Assembly: GCF_964019385.1 (NCBI RefSeq)
Contig: NC_088646.1
Location: 13,422,405 to 13,486,404, forward strand
Origin: Sycon ciliatum
Taxonomy: Eukaryota; Porifera; Calcarea; Leucosolenida; Sycettidae
Length of the DNA stretch: 64,000 nucleotides
Direction of reading: 5' to 3'
Part shown: positions 38,090 through 49,900 of the stretch, in pieces
Layout of the letters: each line of letters begins with the position of its first letter
Position numbering within the stretch: the first letter of the stretch is position 1
Notes under the pieces: generated by a model
Databases searched by the model: none
Seen by the model: the letters and a program-made list of their open reading frames with translations, nothing else
Told to the model about the DNA's origin: nothing
Position numbers and translations under genes: made by a program

Positions 38090-38450
38090 CTGCTGTATCA
38101 CGAGCACGTTGATCCACAGATCGATCACGGTGGCCTCGGAGGCTGGCATTAGCTGAACGCACCAGCGAGAAGGAGATTTATTTGGAACCGATCCAGGCCA
38201 TCGTAACGGAGAAGGGCTCCTTCCGCTTGTCGGACAGGAGGACTCCAAGCCGCTTCAGGAATGCTGACGCAGCTTTTCCGCAACCTCCCGTGGGCCGTGG
38301 CACAGAAAACGAGGGACAAGAAGGAGGCCTGCTCAACCTCTCGCACCCTCTCCTCATATGCCCGCCTCTTCTCTTGCTCATGCCTGGAGTAGGTCGACGC
38401 GAGGGATGGGGCTTGGTTCGAACGAGCATGTGGGTTGAACACCCGGACAT
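38090..38450 (-). pseudogene. Fragment of a mobile-element pol C-terminal region (unclassified)
   Basis: The minus strand encodes EQEKRRAYEERVREVEQASF, then in another frame GGCGKAASAFLKRLGVLLSD, then ISFSLVRSANASLRGHR. This block order recalls C-terminal segments that follow reverse transcriptases in poorly classified cnidarian and sponge elements; that recollection is not verified. At least one frame change and one stop. Confidence 0.4.
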
Positions 38451-38841
38451 CGAGGAATGTTCGCTCGAACCTCAGTACTACCCCAAACCCCCGACGCCGC
38501 TACGTCCAGGCGGGATCCATCGGGGGGTGCTTATGGCTGACAGGTACCGAAGTAGTTCTCTGCTCAACGGCTGTAAAGGGGGTTCAATAATTACGTCGGT
38601 GGCAACCTGAAGCATTGCGGCGGCACCTGCACCTAGTAATAGTACCTGGGCACTCCACACGTACACATACAGTGTTTCTCGTGGTAGCTCTAGATCCAGT
38701 GTACTGTACTGTAGTCGTTACATGCCATACATGTAGATCTACCGGAGGATGTACATGTACTACCCAGTGTGCTGACAGTGCTCAACACCGCGGAGGCAGA
38801 GCGTCACGAATATAGAACAGAACAACAAGGACAATCAAGGC

Positions 38842-39219
38842 TTGTTTGCTGCTACTTCAAGTTTCCTGAAGCCTGACACTTCTGACACTAAACTGACCCA
38901 GTTTGTTATAAACAGGGCAAGAAGAGCGGATGTGGACCTGGAAGTCTTTGCCTGCAAGACCTTCTCTAAAGATGGTCGTATCTCTGCTAGGATTGTGATC
39001 AGTAAAAGCAGCGTCGAGCTAGTAAATAACCGGGCATTCTGGCCCCAACCAGTGTATTCCCGCTTGTGGAACTTTGACAAGTATGCCACTGACTCCTCCA
39101 ACAACACGACCACTGAGCAGGACGACAGTGATTCCCACGCCACCCTACCCTCTCAGACAGCACAGCACTCGCCAGAGCAACAGGCCAAGGGACCAAGTAT
39201 GCCGACAATATTTGAATGA
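38842..39219 (+). pseudogene. LINE ORF1 C-terminal part
   Basis: 125 codons open at the 5' side. Contains LTQFVINRARRADVDLEVFA and AFWPQPVYSRLWNF, then a Thr/Ser/Gln-rich end. It finishes GAATGA, with the ATG of ORF2 overlapping its stop, a coupling seen in several LINE groups. No domain recognised beyond position. Confidence 0.6.
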
Positions 39220-40280
39220 CAGAGACACGACCACTCCGCCTAATGCTCACAAATGCCTTTGGCATACTGAATAAGATTGGCGAGCTCCAGCACGTCCTCA
39301 TGCACCATAATGTTGACCTAGCAATTGTCACAGAGACCAAACTGACTCTGGAGAAAGCCACGCCAGTGGAAACATCCATACCTGGCTACCACCCTGCTAT
39401 ACGGCGCGACAGAACAGCACATGGTGGTGGGGTTGCAATTTGGGTGAAGGCTGTCCTACCATATAGACAGCTCAACATCGACTGTGCCGACCAGGAAATG
39501 CTCTGGATTAGCATAACTGGACCACAGGGCACAAAGGTTGGTGTATGTGCTGTATATCGCCCAGGCTCCTGTGCAGACAATGACATACGGCTGTTCTCCA
39601 ATCTCGATGCTGGGATTGATGCTGCACGTCGCTCCAGCTCTCGCGTCATTGTAGCTGGTGATTTTAATGTACACATTACAAATTGGCTCGGCAGTAGGCG
39701 CACCACACTGGCGGGAGAAACAGCCGAAGATTTATGCTACCAACACAGCCTCACCCAACACATCCACGAAGCTACTCGTGGGCGAAATACCCTCGACCTC
39801 GTTATGTCAGACGTACCTGGTAATATCATCAGTACACTGTACCCACCCCTGGGACAGTCGGACCATGCTGTAGTGATCACAGACTTCGAGCTGACACCAC
39901 ACCGGGACAGACCAACTGCGCGTACAGTATGGCGATATCAGCATGCCGACTGGGATCGTCTGAGAGCCTTCTACCGTGACACCGACTGGACTGAGATCAT
40001 CACTGATGAGCCTGATACATCATGCAATCTTGTAACCCAGAGGATCATCAAAGGAATGACCAGATTCATCCCATCGAAAGTTCTCAAGACAAAGCCCACT
40101 GATCCCGTCTGGTGGACCCCTGAGTGCTCTGCTGCTGTCGCTGCCAAACGCCATGCATGGCGATCACTTCGTCGCAGCCAGGCCAACCCAGCACTACAGG
40201 AGCAATATCGCCTTGCCTGCGTGACCTCATCGACTTGCCTTTCTAGAGCCAAAGAACATCACCTCCAGAGTACGCAATAA
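39216..40280 (+). pseudogene. LINE ORF2: APE-type endonuclease
   Basis: Landmarks in order: MLTNAFGILNKIGEL (strand 1 with Asn), LAIVTETKLT (catalytic Glu), HGGGVAIWVK, VIVAGDFNVHITNW (Asp-x-Asn), TLDLVMSD, and GQSDHAVV (Ser-Asp-His). All usual catalytic motifs are visible. The product nicks target DNA to prime reverse transcription. The frame breaks near 40,240 before the reverse transcriptase. Confidence 0.88.
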
Positions 40281-40320
40281 ACTGCTCTCGGGAAACATCC
40301 AGAACAAGGAGTGGTGGTCC

Positions 40321-42100
40321 GTGGTTAAGCGTGCAGGTGGAAGTGGTCGCGACAGCACTATGCCTGTTCTTATTGACTCTGATGGACAGGAGTACACACA
40401 GAATCGCGACAAAGCCGAGATTATTGGAAGCTACTTTGCTGAAAAATGCAGTCTAGAGACTGACTTCAGTGATGTTGCTACCGCCTTTCCCGATGTCAAA
40501 CAGCGTTCACTACACAGAATAACAACAGTGCACTTTCGCCAATCTACTGTGAGGCGTGTGCTTAAAGCCATCAACCCGTCAAAAGCAACTGGCCCTGACT
40601 CTGTCCCCTCTCGGGTGCTTAAGATGTGTGCAGATTCTCTTGCACGCCTGCTCGCTCATCTGTTCTCTCTCTGCTTCCGACAAGGCCACCAGCCATCTGC
40701 CTGGAAGGTGGCAAACGTTGTCCCGGTCCACAAGAAGGGCTCAAGATCTTGTGTGAAGAATTACCGTCCAATATCCCTTCTCTCCATTATCTCCAAATGT
40801 ATGGAAACCATAATCAACCGGAGCATCACAAACTTTCTCGACAGCAACTCTATTCTCTCTGCTCGCCAATTTGGCTTCCGCTCTGGACTTGGCGCAACCG
40901 ACCGACCTCCTAGCTCTTCAATACGAATGGAGCCGAGTTGCCAACAGTGGAGGACTTGTGCGCGTCCTGGCAGTGGATATTGCTGGGGCGTTCGACAAAG
41001 TGTCGCACCCGGGTGTCCTGTATAAAGCTGAGCGGTATGGGCTCCAGGGACATCTTCTCGCCTGGCCCAGAAGCTACCTCACCAACCGCATGCTCCAGGC
41101 TGTAGTGAGCGGACAGTCCTCCTCTGCTTACCCCATCATGTCAGGCGTCCCCCAGGGTAGCATCTTGGGCCCGACTTTATTCCTTCTCTATACGAATGAT
41201 GCTGAGGATCATCTACCTGCTGGGGCCCAGCTTGCTGCATATGCTGATGACACCACGCTGTACAAGTGCATATCGACCAATACTGCCGTACCCGAAGATG
41301 TTACCACACTCCAGCTTGCTGTAAATGCGCTGGCAGACTGGGGAATGGCCTGGCACATTAGGTTTGAACCTACAAAGTCTCAGTCTCTCCTGATTTCTCA
41401 CCATCGCAACACAGTCGTCGTCCCACCGATTGTATTCCAGGGCACAGTTGTTCCGGAAGTCGACCAGCTGAAGCTGCTGGGTGTGCTGTTTGACCAACAC
41501 CTGTCCTTCACAGCTCATATCAGGCAATTGGCTATTCGAGGCTCGCAGCGTCTCGGCTTCCTCCGGAAAGCCTCGCGAGTGCTGGACTCCAGGTGCCGTG
41601 GAGTGATCTACAAGGGCTTTGTCCGCCCTGTTTTGGAGTACGGCATGCTCGTGTGGATGAGCGCTGCACCCACCACTCTGGCTCGCCTCACTGCCATCCA
41701 ACGCCGTGGCCTTCACCTAATCGGTGACGGAGCCTACCTCCCTAGCTTGGACATCCGCAGAATGGTCGAAGCACTCTGCTTTCTGTACAAGCTCCACTTT
41801 TCAACTGGCCCAGACATGCTTCTCACCCTTCTTCCACCCCGAGCGACCAACACATCACGCCATAGCCGACGCACACAAAAGCATCCCTCACACCAGTTTC
41901 AGCTCACTTCCACTCTTCCACCCAGAGCACGGAATGATGTCCTTCGGTCCTTCCCTGACGCTGTTGTGGAGGTCTGGAACCAGCTCCCGCAGTGCGTTCT
42001 GCTGAACCAGCCAACAAGGAAAGGACTGCAGACGTTCAAAGAAAAGGTCAACGCCCACCTGCGCCTTACCCGCTGGGAGTGGGCAACGGACAGGCTATGA
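40321..42100 (+). pseudogene. LINE ORF2: reverse transcriptase and C-terminus, frame-broken
   Basis: Frame 1 (40321 to about 40,890): SKATGPDSVPSRVLK, VVPVHKKGSRSCVKNYRPIS and ARQFGFRSG. Frame 2 (about 40,890-42100): VLAVDIAGAFDKVSH (first Asp), GVPQGSILGPTLFLLYTND, AAYADDTTLY (YADD active site), RPVLEYGMLVW, and a C-terminus with VVEVWNQLP. The frames meet near 40,890. Without that break all reverse transcriptase blocks would be present. Confidence 0.9.
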
Positions 42101-42491
42101 ATCAAAGAAAAAAGACGAAAAAAGCTCTAACTCTGTTCCCTCCTCCATTCACTTCGTTGACTCTCTGATAACTTTTTATTGTGCATACTTTTCCCCGTAA
42201 TCCCCAGTTATCTACCCCCCCCCCCTGCATATTTTCTGTAATCTTTTGTTTTTGTGGAGCGCTTGGGTTGCAATGAAGCCGAGACCCTATGGTCGGTCAA
42301 GCTGCCCCTGCCTCTCCCCCACTCCTGCCATTCCATATGTCTCATCGCTGCCTTGCTGCTTTGTGCCATCAAATGGTGTGTGGTTTTTTGTAAAGAAGAA
42401 AAAAAGAAAAAAGTTTCATGCTCTCGCAATCATCAGGCAACCGGGTGCCGACCATGCCGACATATATGCCAGGACTCAGGAGAGGGTGGGT

Positions 42492-42928
42492 CTTGTAGCG
42501 CTGTATGAAAAGCTGTGTGAGAATGTGGGGGATAGCGGTGTTATTTTACTGAGGCAGGAGGGCCTCAGGCTGTGTGCAGAGTGCGTGGCTGTTGAAGGCA
42601 GGGGCTAGCAATGCAATGATTATGTTATTGTTAGCGCAGAATGTGTGGCTGGTGTGGGCAGGAGGTGGTGAGCAATGATTACCGGTATGTGTGTGAATGT
42701 TGTAGGCAGGAGGCTTTAGTGTCAGAGCTAGCAGTGTCAGCCTTTGGGTAATCCTGAAATAAAGATTATTATTATATTAGCGCAGTGTACATGTACATGT
42801 ACGGCTGGTGTGGGCAGGGTGTTATGAGCAAGGCGTGTGAATGTGGATGGTGTAGGAAGGAGCCTCCTGCCTAAAATAACACCGCTAGCCCCCACATTCT
42901 CACACAGCTTTTCATACAGCGCTACAAG
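42492..42928. mobile_element. 437-bp foldback element
   Basis: Arms of about 72 bp: TTGTAGCGCTGTATGAAAAG continuing through GAATGTGGGGGATAGCGGTG at 42,493, and its complement ending at 42,927. No coding capacity and no clear target duplication. Confidence 0.8.
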
Positions 42929-43647
42929 AGTGTTAGGGGCCGTCCGGGGTTACCAATAGTTTTTGCAAAACGAAAAGCCTTTCACTTCATGCTTTTGTTT
43001 GTTCCGTGTGACTAAACACAACATTGCAACGTGGGTGCTCTTAGGCCTTCATCCACTTTACGTGGATAACCCACGTAGATCTACGCGTTTCCGTTACGTG
43101 GGAACTAAACCTCCCTATTGTACTACTCCCCAGTGCTCACAATGTTCAAGGGGGGGGGGGGGGGGAGGGAGTTTTAGGCCATTTCGAAATAGTGAATATT
43201 TGGCGTATTTTCGATACAAAAATATTTTTCCGAAGAGAACCTATTGTCAGATCTCCACAGAATTCGCACATTAGGTGGACAATGGCATGGCATGATGATA
43301 TGACATTGTTTCCAATAAAATCAAAAGAGGCTTGCTCACTTGCAAAAAGAAGAAGAAGAAGAAGAAGAAATCGTATCTCCTACCCGGCCGGGTCAGCTCC
43401 ACCGTACAGACTTTCAACCCGCGGGATGAACTCGACCCGCGCCGTGTTGAACTCGATCCGCGCCGCGTGGAAAATTCTCATCTGATGATGATCATGTAGT
43501 ATGATGTACTTGCTGTCATGTACATGTACATGTAATAAACTCAGCCTCTGACATGCTGAGACAGAGAGATAGAGCTACTGTAGAGTGGGTCTGGGAGCTC
43601 CGGATGGAGACAGACTAGAGAGAGAGAAAGAGTAGCAGAAACTGGAG

Positions 43648-43961
43648 ATGGCTGGTCACCCTACGTTATTACTTGCAGCCGTGCTTGTGCTGCACCTGTG
43701 TTTGTGGCCATCCACATCTGTGGCACAACTCCAAGTTCCGAGCTGGGTTCAGAATTCCCTGCGCGCACAAACATTGTTGACGGCTGACACGGATATCTCT
43801 CAGATTCCACTATGTGGAGCAAATGAAGTGTTCAACCTTCTTGCTTTCACGCCGCCCAAATGGCGAAGCGTAAGACCTGACATAAAGGCAGGCTCGGGCT
43901 CGGCCTGTATCGGTGGAAGATGTTTAGTGGGAACCACTGAAATTCACAGTCAAGATCTAAG
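43648..43961 (+). CDS. Gene B exon 1: signal peptide and first conserved block
   Basis: The ATG at 43648 follows a GA-rich leader (about 43556-43640). Residues 1-26 form a signal peptide (hydrophobic run LLLAAVLVLHLCLW, then TSVAQ). The exon ends CTAAG before a GT donor at 43962 (phase 2). The segment QNSLRAQTLLTADTD aligns with gene A SAIRAQAILTADTD, and the CGAN and C-x4-C blocks are shared. This is the most 5' coding exon found. About 8.4 kb separates its ATG from that of gene A. Confidence 0.85.
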
Positions 43962-46900
43962 GTAGGAACATTTTGCACTTCCTCTGCATACTGCATTAGC
44001 GGTTTCAAAAATGTGATAATAAGAGCGGAAGTGCATACCGTATTGTTGTGTTTCGTCCAGTGATCACTCCGCCATCACTGTACTTGTCAACAGGAGGGAG
44101 TCAGTACTCGTAGTAATGTAATTTAATTATCACGAATGAAATCTCTCCTGAGCACAGATCCTGAGCACGGATCGGTAATGCATACTACAGGTCAGACCTC
44201 GCTATAACGTAATCTCTGGGGGATGGGAAAATTATGTTATAGCGAGGTTTATGTTGTAGTGAGTTGGGCACACCAATATGCAATATGTGCATGTACAGTC
44301 AACTTCGCTTATAACGACACTCGGCGGGGCATCAGAAAAGTGTCCTTATTCGCGAAGTGTCGTTATACCCGAAGTCTCATTATATGTGTCACAGTTGGAT
44401 GGGACTTTGCTCTGGGCATGAAAATTATGTCGTTATTCGCGAATTGTCGTTATATCCGCAGTCGTTATTAGCGAAGTTGACTGTATGTCAAAATGACGCT
44501 CTTCATTTTTACTGATTACAACTGTACTGTTTTACATGCAGGTATGATGCTGTAAACTAGCAAAGATGTTTATTGCATGTCATGTGAGGGTTGCCTGTAC
44601 TACAGCCAATGAGCGCTCTTGGTCAGCGGGCTGTATTTCTCGGTATTGCCCGCTCAGTTACATGTACGCGCATGCGGACTGTCATTCTTGTACTTTGTGG
44701 TTCGTGATCAGATCAAGTTTCTACTGTTCGGAGTTTCAATTTTGAAACACAAAACAGCAACTTGATCTGACTACAAACTACAAAGCACGAGAATGACAGA
44801 CCACACACGCGCGCATGTAACTGAGCGGACAATAACTTACTTGTTCCAGCCACCTGAACCAGCCGCCTCAGCAGGTGAATGCAACCTTGACATCAATATC
44901 GATGCGTTGATGAGCAGCCGACGAACTGAATGCGTTCGAGACGAAGTCGTGGAGCCCATCCCAGTTTCAGTTCCTATTCCTACACGCAGTGCTCAATCAC
45001 GATTCACAAACAACAACACCATCGATATCGTAAAGAAATAGAGAATTTCAAAACCACAAACGACGTTTACCACTGAACAAGTGTGTCGGGAGACGGAGAA
45101 AGTCGGAAAGGTTTCTCTCCATTTTCTGGAATATTTGAGTCAAGCATGCAATAAATGATTTACTGCGCCTCGTACTCACTCGTACGCGGGCAATACCGGC
45201 TTGATACATGACCTCACGGCTGACGCCGTTCGGTCATGTATCAGCCGGTATTGCCCTTGTACTCGCTTGTACTCGTGCAGTAAATCATACGTACAGGCTT
45301 GTCAGCAAAGGGGTGAAAAGAGTCATGCAGTGCGTATACATGTGACATGATTAGAGGTAAAAAAAAATTAAAAAGTGCATTTAGCTTTTATGTAGACGTG
45401 TGCATGATGTAGAAGGACCCCGAGCGGGGAGTAATAAATACCGGTATTTTTACTACTCCCTGCTTCCGATCGATGTGGACAGCTCAGCCTCGAACTCGTC
45501 GCGAGAAGCGCATGCATGCCGTGTTAATGTACATGTAAGTCATTTTTATACGACTTTTTACGTTATGCTGAGGTCTCGGTGCGCCCGGGACCCAGCAAAC
45601 AGTGCGTTATAGCGAAAATTACGCTATAGTGCGTCGAAATTTGGAGTTTTACGCCAAATTTGACGTGAAATTGCGCATCACGTCGGAAATAACGTGCATC
45701 TTAGCCTCTCTATTTTCTCTCAGTTACGAGTAGGCTGTCATCACACGTTCACACTATGGTACAAAGCGCTGCGTCTACGTCCACGTAAGGAGTTTTTGGT
45801 CGGTTGCCATGATGATCCACGAACGGGGTGAAAACAGGAGCAGAGGAAACGGAAAACGTAGACGTGGCAGGAGAGAGGGGGGATACAACTAATACGGATG
45901 AACGTCCGCACTCTCCCAGTCTTTTCAAAGTGATCTGCTATCTGGAGTTGACGAGGTATTTGTTGCGCTGGAAACAGTCACTGTAAAGCGGGATTCACAG
46001 AAGCTGTTTTTGCAATGCGATGGGCGATGTGACGCGATTTGCGACGGAGGCGCACAATGCAAACTCGCGAAATACCAATACAGGAGAAATCAGCGATGCG
46101 ACGACGCCTTGCGGATTTGGCGCGAAGTTCAATGCAGGTGGGTACGTCACCAAGGTATTCGCGTGGCTTGGTACAACTTGTACAAATTTGGCTCTGAGAG
46201 CACTACATATTGTAAATGCAGTGCTCTTAGGGCACAACATTCATTCGCCTGCTCAAGCTCAACTGATGGGGGTGAATTCCTCGAAACACTGTGTATTGAA
46301 CAGGGATCGGTGCTTTTTTACAGGTTTACAGAGTGGAAGGTTCAATGGACTTCCTGCATGCCCTGGATGGCAGTCGTGCACAATTCGTGAGTCAGTCCAG
46401 AGTCAATTGAAGTCGGCAGGAAAAGAACAAGCTCCCGCATAAGGAGCAACATATACTTCGCCAAAGTCGCTACCTCTTCTTCTTCTTCTTAGATTTTAAA
46501 TGTTTACTAAATTGTGCGTGTGTGTGTGTGTGTGTGTGGTAACTGCAGTTGGACCCCGGGACGGATACCCTGATGCCGTCAATCCTTTTTCTGCACCTTG
46601 TCCTCACCCACTTACTGAGGTGTGGTGAGCCCATAAGTGGGATCATTTTCAAGTCCACCCAGAGTTTTGGGGATTTCAGGGGGTGTCGGCCGTTGGGCGG
46701 TTCAATAGCCAATTGAGTCATCTTTCCAAGATTCCTTTTGAGTCTCTCTCCCCTCTCCCGGGGAGACCCACGTGGCCAGTTTTGGCAGTGAGCAACAAGT
46801 ACAAGTGTGTGTTGTGTGTGTGTGTGTGTGTGTGTGTGGCTATGCATTTAGCGTATCGGAGCTGTTGACGCTGGGCATTCGGCGTCTTGGCCTCAATATG

Positions 46901-49900
46901 CACTTTGTGCCCGGCCTTACTGGAGGTGGGGAAGAATACCGCTTCTGTCGTGGTGATGACCATTTCTTTCTGGGATGTCAGGTATGATAATGCTACAGTA
47001 TGTACTTTGTAGTCACTAATGTGATGTGCCTGGGTTATTGGCATCATGGTATGAGTTGCATTTGAGGTGTGAAACGAGTGTTTTAAAATGGATGTACGAA
47101 GTCTCTGCGCCCCTCGAATGCCCTGGGACAGAACTTCATTCTTGTCTTCAATACCAATTTACATCTTGGCAGGTGAGGCTATACTTTCAAGTAAGTGAAA
47201 CTCAAATTTGTGCGTACAGTAAAACCTGGTTTAAGCGACCACCTCACGGTGCAAGCTAAAGCGGTCGCTGAGGCCAGGTGGTCTTTAGAACCAGGTCCCA
47301 CAGTGTCTGTGTAGAACTGTCGGTGCATGGAAAAACGGTCGTTAATTACTGTAGCTAAAAGACCGACGGACAGTGAAACAATGTCAACACTGAGCCATTG
47401 CAGCAGTAAATTTCCGTAGAGTGTGAACATTTCCCACTTCAAGTCTTCCTTTCGCACTTATTAGCACTCACAAGACCAGCGTTTGTTGTTTCTGTGATAT
47501 TGCAATGGATTGCAGTAAGATGGTGTGCTGTTCTGCGTATGCCTTTATTTTTCAGGCCTTGCAGAACGCTATTGGCTTTGATATATGTGCCATCGTATTT
47601 GGCATACCTACACTGACTGCCACTACCACGGGATGTTCAGGTGTAAGCATGGGCAAGTTTAGTCTAGTTTACCAGCACTTGTTGTTCATGTGTGTGTGTG
47701 TGCGCGCGTGCGTGTGTGTGCGCGTGCGTGTGTGTATGTGCGTGTGTGTGTGTGTGTGTGTGTGTTTGCGTGTGTGAGTGCTAATTTCGGTACACAGTGT
47801 ACTGCATGCAAAGCAGTGTGCTGTAGCATCTACGGAGACGAGAAGAGAACAAATTCCCCGAAGTGATAAGTCACGATCGTGACTGTGATCTGATGACTCC
47901 AAACGTAGTCCAGACAAGAAATGTTGTATGTGTACGTTGCCTTTGCCTCACGGACGAATGAAATGGTCAGTCCACTCGTCGTGTTGTCTCCCTAGATGCT
48001 ACGATTCCCTATTGTACACGTTTGTATGCACGCACGCCGTCGCAACCATTCTGGATATGTTCTATCTTCTTGTCACTCTGAGTTGTTGCAAAAGTGATCA
48101 GAACAGGTAGTATTGTGTATTTAAACCCGTTATGAACAGCACGAGTGCAATCACCCTCTGAATTTTCTGATGGAATTTCTTCTAGTGTGCTGCAGCTACT
48201 GCATTAGCGATAGGTCTGTGATAATACCATAATATAATTATGGTATTCATGGAGCTCATGCTATGCGTTTTGTTATTGTTGTTGTTGGTGGTGGTGGTGG
48301 TGGTGGTGATGGTGACGATGATGGTGTTCACAGAGCTCTGCTACCATTCAACAGGGTCTAAAGGCCATCTCTGACTGGATTGCTGCGAATGAAACACAGT
48401 TGGGCTATGGTATCATCGTCATTGACTTGAGTGACTATGTGACCGATTCTGTCAATAGCTCACAGTTTGTAAGTGTCTATGGTGTGTTCACGGATTTTTC
48501 AGCTCTTCTTTCAATTATTTTGGGCTTGTTCACCTGTTTGTATGCCATTTGACAAGTGGTGTCTGCTACAGCATGCAGTTATGCAGCTTGCATCCACACC
48601 ATCAACAAATTCACTGGAGATTCACCAAACTAAAGATCATGCTGTTGATTATTCTGTCATGTTTGGTGCGTGTTTCTACAGCTTCGTGAAACTGCCACAA
48701 GTCACATTCGAAATGTGATTGAGACTACAATTTCCAGTCGAGTCCTGAGTGTTGCTAACCTGGCTCATTTCAGAACGGTACGCACACCTCTAGAGAAGGT
48801 TATCCTAGAGGGTCTGCATGCCAGTATTTCGTTTCTGGGTGCCCCATAGGCTGCACTGCTGGCTGTACATTCATTTGGTGTACACAGCTTCTTTTGAAGA
48901 GCTAGCTTCTCACAGTCAGTGTTATAACTACAAGTTGTAGACATGAACTGTGGTAGTTCAGGGCAGTAGCGTGCCAGCAGATGTATAGATGGGTTGCACA
49001 AGCACTTTGCCATTCTTACTGCTCATCGTCACACTGGTCTTTCAGTGCAATAATCCCCTGCTTGACTATGTGAACTTCTCACTGAGTGCTTCTCTGCGTC
49101 TGTGATCCCATGCACATTCACGACTGTACCAGCATGTGGATCTGTCAGAGTGCGCAGCATTTTGCATTGTGTCTTCTGATCTCACTACTAGACATCCAGC
49201 TCTGGCACGACAGCGTGGCCATCACCAAAGCAAATAGTTGATACGTACAAGAAGCGGGTAAGTGAGCATGCATACTGTACTGTCAATCTGTGAATCACTC
49301 ACTCACTGCACTGTGTACCTCTGGGCTTTGATCTAGGAGTTACCAAACTCATATTTCCGAGTTCAAACATTCTTTGGAGGGTGTGATCCAACATACATGA
49401 ACATCCACCTCTGCTATGCTACCGGGTGTACAAAAACAAAAATCGTAATGGTGTGCACATGCGGAGAAGATTGCTTGCTAAGGTCATCTATGCATTGTGT
49501 TGGTCACTGAACATCTCATGCTGAGATTGATACGGGCAAATGTCCACCACTGGCCCAGCCATTGAACTTTCGGCTGAAATTGAACTGCCATCGGTTGGCC
49601 TTCAACCAAAATAGAAACTTTTCCCGGGTAGAGCACTGTGCTCTGTACATCATGCAACACCACATTCTGCCAAGCCAAATCTAGTGTGGTTTTCGTTAAC
49701 TTGAATTGGGGTGCATTATCGGTAATGAGTTGTACTGGTGTACCACGCCGTGAGACAAATCTGCGAAGAGCCATTTAAGAACTGGTCACTTGTCATATTC
49801 GGCACAACTTCTAAGTGAATCGCGCGTACCGTCAGACAAGTATATAAGCACACCTATACCTTAGATGATTCACCATTGTCATTGCGAACGTACATTGGAC

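Larger units (their letters stand above)
38830..42411 (+). mobile_element. Jockey/CR1-group LINE, 5' truncated and frame-broken
   Basis: An ORF1 tail overlaps ORF2 by an ATGA junction at 39216-39219. ORF2 encodes an APE-type endonuclease and reverse transcriptase, with frame breaks near 40,240 and 40,890. A non-coding 3' region follows, ending in an A/G-rich tail near 42,411. It lies between the two divergent genes, in the orientation of gene B. Confidence 0.88.
35243..43647. promoter_or_regulatory. Interval between the divergent gene A and gene B start codons
   Basis: Any 5' UTRs and promoters of both genes must lie here. No TATA box or clear initiator could be assigned. Immediately upstream of gene B is a GA-rich leader (43,556-43,640). 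The interval is invaded by a LINE and several foldbacks, so it is unlikely to act as one compact bidirectional promoter. That last point is inference. Confidence 0.35.

Noticed and set aside
38182-38610. Plus-strand 142-codon open frame as a gene
   Set aside because: It is antisense to the mobile-element pol fragment on the minus strand.
35243-43647. Compact bidirectional promoter shared by genes A and B
   Set aside because: 8.4 kb apart with a LINE and several MITEs between; no shared core elements seen.
46010-46442. Overlapping open frames in gene B intron 1
   Set aside because: Exons 1 and 2 join in frame without it, both strands are open by composition, and no domain is recognised.
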